A DNA stretch of 16,807 nucleotides from Promineifilum sp. (GTDB taxonomy: Bacteria > Chloroflexota > Anaerolineae > Promineifilales > Promineifilaceae), in contig JACKBY010000035.1 of the NCBI GenBank assembly GCA_020634335.1, positions 1 through 16,807 of the forward strand, read 5' to 3'. Position 1 is the first letter of the stretch, and every line of letters starts with the position of its first letter. The notes below the pieces were generated by a model. That model was given only the letters and a program-made list of their open reading frames with translations. It made no database searches and had not been told where the DNA came from. The translations under genes and the position numbers were made by a program. Positions 13,044 to 16,807 of this stretch are shown one piece after another.

Positions 13044-14083
13044 ATGACTTGCTGAAACAATTGACGGAGGCCGTGGGCGTCTCCGGGGCCGAGAAGGAAG
13101 TCCGGCTCCTCATTCGCGATCTGATCGCCGATCATGTCGATGAGTGGTCGGTCGATACGATGGGCAACCTGACGGCGACCAAGCGCGGCACGGGTGACTA
13201 TGACATGCGCGTGCTCGTGGATGCCCACATGGATGAGGTCGGCTTGCTCATCACCGACATCGACAGCAGCGGCATGTTGCGGTTTACCAACGTGGGCGGT
13301 TTCGACGACCGCGCGCTGCTGGGCAAGGTTGTGCAGGTCGGTCCCCACAAGGTGACCGGCGTCATCGGCGCGCGGGCCATTCATTTGCTCAAGCGCGGCG
13401 AATATTCCAAAGTAGTCCGAATCGACGCCATGCGTATCGACATCGGTGCGAAAAACAAGGAAGCGGCTTCGTCGAGCGTGAAGGTCGGCGACTACGCGGC
13501 GTTCGTCACTGAGTACGAAGAATTGGACGGCGGCCGAACGGCCATCGGCAAGGCCTTCGACAATCGCGCCGGCTGCGCCGCGCTGATCGAGTTGTTGCGC
13601 GGTGAACGCTACCCCTTCGACCTGGTAGCCGCCTTCACCGTACAGGAAGAAGTCGGGCTGCGCGGGGCCAAAATTGCCGCGTTCAATGCCCGCGCCGATG
13701 CCGCCCTGGTGCTGGAATGCACGCCCGCCTTCGACCTGCCCAAGGAGCAAGACCGAAGCCCCAACGTGGCCCTGGGCAAGGGGGTTTCCGTCTACGTGAT
13801 GGACGCCCGCACAATTCAGGACCCGCGCCTTGTGGCCCACATCATGGCGACGGGGGATTCCCAGGGCATACCCTACCAGGTTCGCCAGCCCGGCGGGGGC
13901 GGCACGAATACCGGGGCGATCCAGCGCGCCGGGGCCGGCATTCCCGCAGCCACGCTGGCCGTGCCCGGCCGCTATGCCCACACACCGACGATGATGATTA
14001 GCCTGGATGACTACGACAACATCGTCCGTCTGGCCGATGCGACCTTGCGGACATTGACACCCGACACCTTTCGCCGCGACTAA
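13040..14083 (+). CDS. M42-family aminopeptidase, paralogue 2
   Basis: A 347-residue M42 peptidase starting inside the stop codon of paralogue 1 (4-base ATGA overlap). Metal and catalytic residues: H63 and D65 (DAHMDEVG), D174 (GKAFDNR), E203 and E204 (VQEEVGLRGA), E226 (VLECT), where its two neighbours have Asp, and H314 (RYAHTP). Glu at this ligand position is an acceptable metal ligand. After the final His it reads TPTMMIS, whereas the neighbours have an acidic residue (MVETVD, PSETVD). Such differences suggest another substrate preference rather than loss of activity. GGGGTNTGAI (286-295) is the usual loop near the active site. It is expected to be cytosolic, oligomeric and active on short peptides; specificity cannot be assigned by reading alone. 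Confidence 0.9.
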   Translation: MNDLLKQLTEAVGVSGAEKEVRLLIRDLIADHVDEWSVDTMGNLTATKRGTGDYDMRVLVDAHMDEVGLLITDIDSSGMLRFTNVGGFDDRALLGKVVQVGPHKVTGVIGARAIHLLKRGEYSKVVRIDAMRIDIGAKNKEAASSSVKVGDYAAFVTEYEELDGGRTAIGKAFDNRAGCAALIELLRGERYPFDLVAAFTVQEEVGLRGAKIAAFNARADAALVLECTPAFDLPKEQDRSPNVALGKGVSVYVMDARTIQDPRLVAHIMATGDSQGIPYQVRQPGGGGTNTGAIQRAGAGIPAATLAVPGRYAHTPTMMISLDDYDNIVRLADATLRTLTPDTFRRD

Positions 14084-14114
14084 GCGGCCGATTTTCGGAG
14101 AATGAGAAGACGAC

Positions 14115-15119
14115 ATGAATGACCTGATTCGCTCGCTCGTAGAAGCTTATGGCCCCTCTGGATTTGAAGATGGCGTGCGCGATCTCATCCGGCCGCTCAT
14201 CGAACCCCACGCCGACGAAGTAACTGTCGATGCTCTGGGCAATCTAATCGCCCGCAAGCGAGCCACGACCGGGGAGGCAAATCCTCTCAAGGTCATGATC
14301 GCTGCCCACATGGACGAGATTGGCATTATGGCTAGTCATATAACCGAGAAGGGTTTCCTGCGCTTCACCAACATCGGCGGCGTGGGCAGCCACACGCTGC
14401 TGGGGGGACGGGTGCGGTTCGCCGACGGTACGCTGGGCATCATCGGCGTGGATCGAATGGAGGATCGTAACTCCATCCACCCGCTCAACAAGCATTTTAT
14501 CGACGTGGGCGCTACCAGCCGCGAGAATTGCCCGGTGCGCGTGGGCGACGCGGCCCACTTTGTGCGGCCGTTCGAGGCGCGCGGCCGCCATCTGACGGCC
14601 AAGAGCATGGACGACCGCATCGGCTGCGCCGTAGCCATCGAGGCGTTGCGTCGCCTGCCGGCCGACGTCTCCCACGATCTGTATTTCGTCTTCAGCGTCC
14701 AGGAAGAAGTCGGCACGCGTGGTGCGGAGGCGGCAGCCAACGGTATCATGCCCGACGTGAGCATCGCCCTGGACGTGACGCTGACCGGCGACGTGCCGGA
14801 GTCCCGGCCGATGGACGTGCGCCTGGGTGCGGGCCCGGCGATCAAGGTCAAGGACAGCGGCATGATCGCCCATGCCGGTCTGGTGCGCCTGATGCGGCGA
14901 CGGGCCGAAGAAGCGGGGATCGACTATCAACTGGAGGTGCTGGAGGGCGGGACGACTGATGCGCGGCCCATGCAACTGGCCGGGCCGGGCAGTGTCGCCG
15001 GCTGCATCTCTATTCCCTGCCGCTACGTCCACACGCCCAGCGAAACGGTGGACGCGAGCGATGTCGAAGGGGCTGTCGCCCTGTTGGTGACCTTGCTGTC
15101 GGCCGATATGGAGCTATAG
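14115..15119 (+). CDS. M42-family aminopeptidase, paralogue 3
   Basis: A 334-residue M42 peptidase, third in the row, 31 bases after paralogue 2. The full residue set is present: H65 and D67 (AAHMDEIG), D166 (AKSMDDR), E197 and E198 (VQEEVGTRGA), D220 (IALDVT) and H306 (RYVHTPSE). It opens MNDLIRSLVEAYGPSGFED, which parallels paralogue 2 (MNDLLKQLTEAVGVSGAEK), supporting tandem duplication of an ancestor. The ribosome site is modest (GAGAAGACGAC, with GGAG further upstream). The stop lies 14 bases from the stop of the convergent pseudouridine synthase gene, with no room for a dedicated terminator. It is likely a subunit of a tetrahedral aminopeptidase, alone or mixed with its neighbours. Confidence 0.91.
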   Translation: MNDLIRSLVEAYGPSGFEDGVRDLIRPLIEPHADEVTVDALGNLIARKRATTGEANPLKVMIAAHMDEIGIMASHITEKGFLRFTNIGGVGSHTLLGGRVRFADGTLGIIGVDRMEDRNSIHPLNKHFIDVGATSRENCPVRVGDAAHFVRPFEARGRHLTAKSMDDRIGCAVAIEALRRLPADVSHDLYFVFSVQEEVGTRGAEAAANGIMPDVSIALDVTLTGDVPESRPMDVRLGAGPAIKVKDSGMIAHAGLVRLMRRRAEEAGIDYQLEVLEGGTTDARPMQLAGPGSVAGCISIPCRYVHTPSETVDASDVEGAVALLVTLLSADMEL

Positions 15120-15133
15120 GAGAGGCGAACCGG

Positions 15134-16072
15134 CTAGAGGGCGGCCGGCCCGCTCAGCGCCGCCAGGACGCCGGCCAGGTCAGACGGCAGCTCGGCGGTC
15201 AGAAGGAGCACCTCATCGTCCGATGGACGCCGGAAGCTGAGTTCGGCCGCGTGTAGAAACTGGCGGCTCAGCCCCAATTTGTCTTTGCGCCGGCCATAGA
15301 GATGGTCGCCGACGATGGGAAAGCCAATGTAGGCCATGTGGACGCGAATCTGATGTTTGCGCCCGGTCTGCGGCCGGCACTCGACGTAAGTGTAATCGGG
15401 GTAGTAGGCCAGGGCGCGAAAGGCGGTCTGCGCCGGGCGGCTGCTCCCCGTGCCGGTCGCCACCACGGCCATCTTTTGCCGGTTCCGCGGATCGCGGCCA
15501 ATGGGCGCATCGATGAGCGCCTCCGGTGGTTGCAGCGCGCCATTGACCAGGGTCAGGTACATTTTCGCCACCGTTCTTGCCTTGAACTGGTTTTGCAAGT
15601 ACCACAGCGCCTGATCATGCTTGGCGGCGATGATGAGACCGGAGGTATCTTTATCCAGCCGGTGAACGATGCCCGGCCGCCGTTCGCCGCCCACACCTTC
15701 CAGATCGGGACAGTGGGCCAGCAGCGCATTCACCAGCGTGCCGTCGGCGTGGCCCAGCGACGGATGAACGACCATGCCCGGCGGCTTGTTGACGACGATA
15801 AGGTCGCTGTCCTCGTAGCGGATGTCCAGCGGAATGTCCTCGGCCACCACTTCCGCCTCGACGACCTTCGGGATGCGAGCTACCAGGGTCTCGCCACCCG
15901 CGATGCGATAGCTGGCCTTGGCTCGCTCTCCATCAACGGTCACCAACCCTTCGCGAATCAACTTCTGCCACTGCATGCGCGAGAGATCGGGCAGCAACTC
16001 GGTCAGCGCGCGATCCAGGCGTTCGCCCACGTTTTCCAGGGCCAGTTCAACGGTTTGGTCATACAAGGACAT
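15134..16072 (-). CDS. rluD: RluA/RluD-family 23S rRNA pseudouridine synthase
   Basis: About 312 residues from the ATG at 16072. An N-terminal S4 RNA-binding domain (residues about 14-75, ERLDRALTELLPDLSR...LIREGLVTVDG) precedes the synthase domain. The latter has NKPPGMVVHPS (95-105), the catalytic motif HRLDKDTSGL with D140 as the nucleophilic Asp, and the later QTGRKHQIRVHM and PIVGDHLYG blocks. The domain order and length match RluD-type enzymes, which convert uridines of 23S rRNA helix 69 to pseudouridine during ribosome assembly; assignment to RluD rather than a close paralogue is by resemblance. A GTG at 16087 would add five residues; neither start has a clear Shine-Dalgarno. It lies downstream of lspA on the same strand, a common pairing. 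Confidence 0.88.
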   Translation of the reverse strand: MSLYDQTVELALENVGERLDRALTELLPDLSRMQWQKLIREGLVTVDGERAKASYRIAGGETLVARIPKVVEAEVVAEDIPLDIRYEDSDLIVVNKPPGMVVHPSLGHADGTLVNALLAHCPDLEGVGGERRPGIVHRLDKDTSGLIIAAKHDQALWYLQNQFKARTVAKMYLTLVNGALQPPEALIDAPIGRDPRNRQKMAVVATGTGSSRPAQTAFRALAYYPDYTYVECRPQTGRKHQIRVHMAYIGFPIVGDHLYGRRKDKLGLSRQFLHAAELSFRRPSDDEVLLLTAELPSDLAGVLAALSGPAAL

Positions 16073-16075
16073 GAT

Positions 16076-16089
16076 TTGTGTTTTCACAA
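16076..16089. repeat. 14-bp palindrome at the rluD start
   Basis: TTGTG-TTTT-CACAA overlaps the alternative GTG start and lies 3 bases before the ATG of the pseudouridine synthase gene. It could be a small operator or chance; 5-bp arms are weak evidence. Confidence 0.25.
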
Positions 16090-16167
16090 TCGTCGGGCCG
16101 GAAACGGGCGCGAGATCAGCAGCGCCTGCCGGACACGACGAAGGTCTCAGGGATCAGTTGGTGAAAG

Positions 16168-16770
16168 TCATTCCTGGGAATCGACCGGGTGCAGGTTCGA
16201 CAGGGCCGCTTTTCGGGCTTGTCGTTCGTCGCGAATCAGCACAATGCCGAACAAAATAACGCCGCCGACGATGGCCATATCAGCCACGTTAAAGATGTAC
16301 CACGGACCGACGTCGATGAAATCGGTGACGTGACCCTGACGCAGCCGGTCGGTCAGGTTGCCCAGCGCTCCGCCCAGTTGCAAGCCCAACGCCAGTCGCA
16401 ACAACCATTGTCCGCCCGGCAGCGTCACGTTGAAGTAGACAATCGCCCCAGCCACGATCACCGCCAGGACGGCGAAGAACATGCCGGTGCCCTGAAAAAG
16501 CCCAAAGACGGCTCCGCTGTTGGCTGTATGGGTAAAGCGGAGTACGTTCTCCAAGCCGGGGATGGGCGCCCAGTAACCATAGAGAGGGATGCGCGTCTCG
16601 ACCAGATATTTGCTCAGTTGGTCGAGCGACAACACCAGCCCCATGATCAAAAAGGGCAATAGCTTTTCGCCGAGGCCGGGCTTGAGAGCGGGTCGCTCGG
16701 CCGGCTCGACGGCGTACATCGGCCGTTCGGTGTTGTTTTCCAACCCCTTCTCATCAGGTTGCTCAATCAT
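16168..16770 (-). CDS. lspA: Lipoprotein signal peptidase (signal peptidase II)
   Basis: A 200-residue inner-membrane aspartyl protease that cleaves the signal peptide of prolipoproteins after lipid attachment to cysteine. Four membrane spans are visible (about 36-56, 96-114, 123-138 and 160-180). Conserved blocks are SLDQLSKY (D50), HTANSGAVFG (81-90), GNLTDR with catalytic D141, and FNVAD with catalytic D164. An unusual charged N-terminal extension of about 35 residues precedes the first span; most LspA proteins begin almost directly with the span. The ATG at 16770 is chosen because a TACAAT box ends 6 bases upstream, predicting a leaderless mRNA starting at the ATG. A TTG at 16806 would place the promoter inside the gene. 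It is followed by the rluD-type gene after about 95 bases. Confidence 0.93.
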   Translation of the reverse strand: MIEQPDEKGLENNTERPMYAVEPAERPALKPGLGEKLLPFLIMGLVLSLDQLSKYLVETRIPLYGYWAPIPGLENVLRFTHTANSGAVFGLFQGTGMFFAVLAVIVAGAIVYFNVTLPGGQWLLRLALGLQLGGALGNLTDRLRQGHVTDFIDVGPWYIFNVADMAIVGGVILFGIVLIRDERQARKAALSNLHPVDSQE

Positions 16771-16776
16771 GACATC

Positions 16777-16806
16777 ATTGTACCAATCCTGCGACGCCTT
16801 AGCCAA
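16777..16806 (-). promoter_or_regulatory. lspA promoter, leaderless architecture
   Basis: On the minus strand TTGGCT (16801-16806), an 18-base spacer and TACAAT (16777-16782), then 6 bases to the lspA ATG. Transcription is predicted to begin at or next to the ATG. The -35 half touches the window edge. Confidence 0.55.
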
Positions 16807-16807
16807 A

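Noticed and set aside
16771..16806. lspA start at the TTG at 16806 (212 residues)
   Set aside because: This would place the TACAAT/TTGGCT promoter inside the coding region, and no ribosome site is visible for it; the ATG at 16770 is preferred.

Overview
The window is a GC-rich, densely coded stretch of bacterial chromosome. The gene content (an immune-inhibitor-A-like M6 protease, tandem M42 aminopeptidases, a very large membrane histidine kinase, a Thr/Pro-repeat anchored protein, small DUF456-type membrane proteins) and the start signals (several genes with a TANNNT box about 6-11 bases before the ATG and no Shine-Dalgarno) fit an environmental Chloroflexota bacterium, perhaps class Anaerolineae. 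That placement is inference; the window has no rRNA or other decisive marker. I see no tRNA, CRISPR array, phage or insertion sequence.

Layout. (1) 1-2345, minus strand: an operon of a 73-residue unknown protein, a metallo-beta-lactamase-fold hydrolase and an MFS exporter that runs off the left edge. It is driven by a near-consensus sigma-70 promoter covered by two 16-bp palindromes centred exactly 20 bp apart, so it looks repressor-controlled. (2) 2346-4979, plus strand: a gene-free stretch of about 390 bp with a promoter and a hairpin-rich leader, then a secreted M6 metalloprotease. (3) 4980-5660: two tandem hairpins between convergent genes, a small VOC-fold protein on the minus strand, and a large imperfect palindrome. 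(4) 5666-7895, plus strand: an aminoglycoside-phosphotransferase-fold protein whose catalytic loop has lost its key residues, then two small integral membrane proteins (DUF456-like and unknown). (5) 7971-11261, minus strand: a roughly 1,100-residue multi-domain sensor histidine kinase. (6) 11368-15119, plus strand: a membrane-anchored Thr/Pro-rich repeat protein followed closely by three consecutive M42 aminopeptidase paralogues. (7) 15134-16770, minus strand: lspA (lipoprotein signal peptidase) followed by an rluD-type pseudouridine synthase.

How the parts may work together. The M6 protease outside the cell and the three M42 peptidases inside it suit a peptide-scavenging lifestyle. M42 enzymes form large tetrahedral aminopeptidase assemblies, and three adjacent paralogues suggest complementary specificities or mixed complexes. 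The histidine kinase is transcribed divergently from the M42 operon through a promoter region of about 65 bp in which the two sets of promoter elements overlap, so the two units may be co-regulated. No response regulator lies in the window. lspA and rluD are a common housekeeping pair.

The items most worth a second look are the double-palindrome promoter, the apparent pseudokinase, the triple M42 cluster with its Thr/Pro-repeat protein, and the structured leader of the M6 protease. I found no clearly new defence or mobile system.
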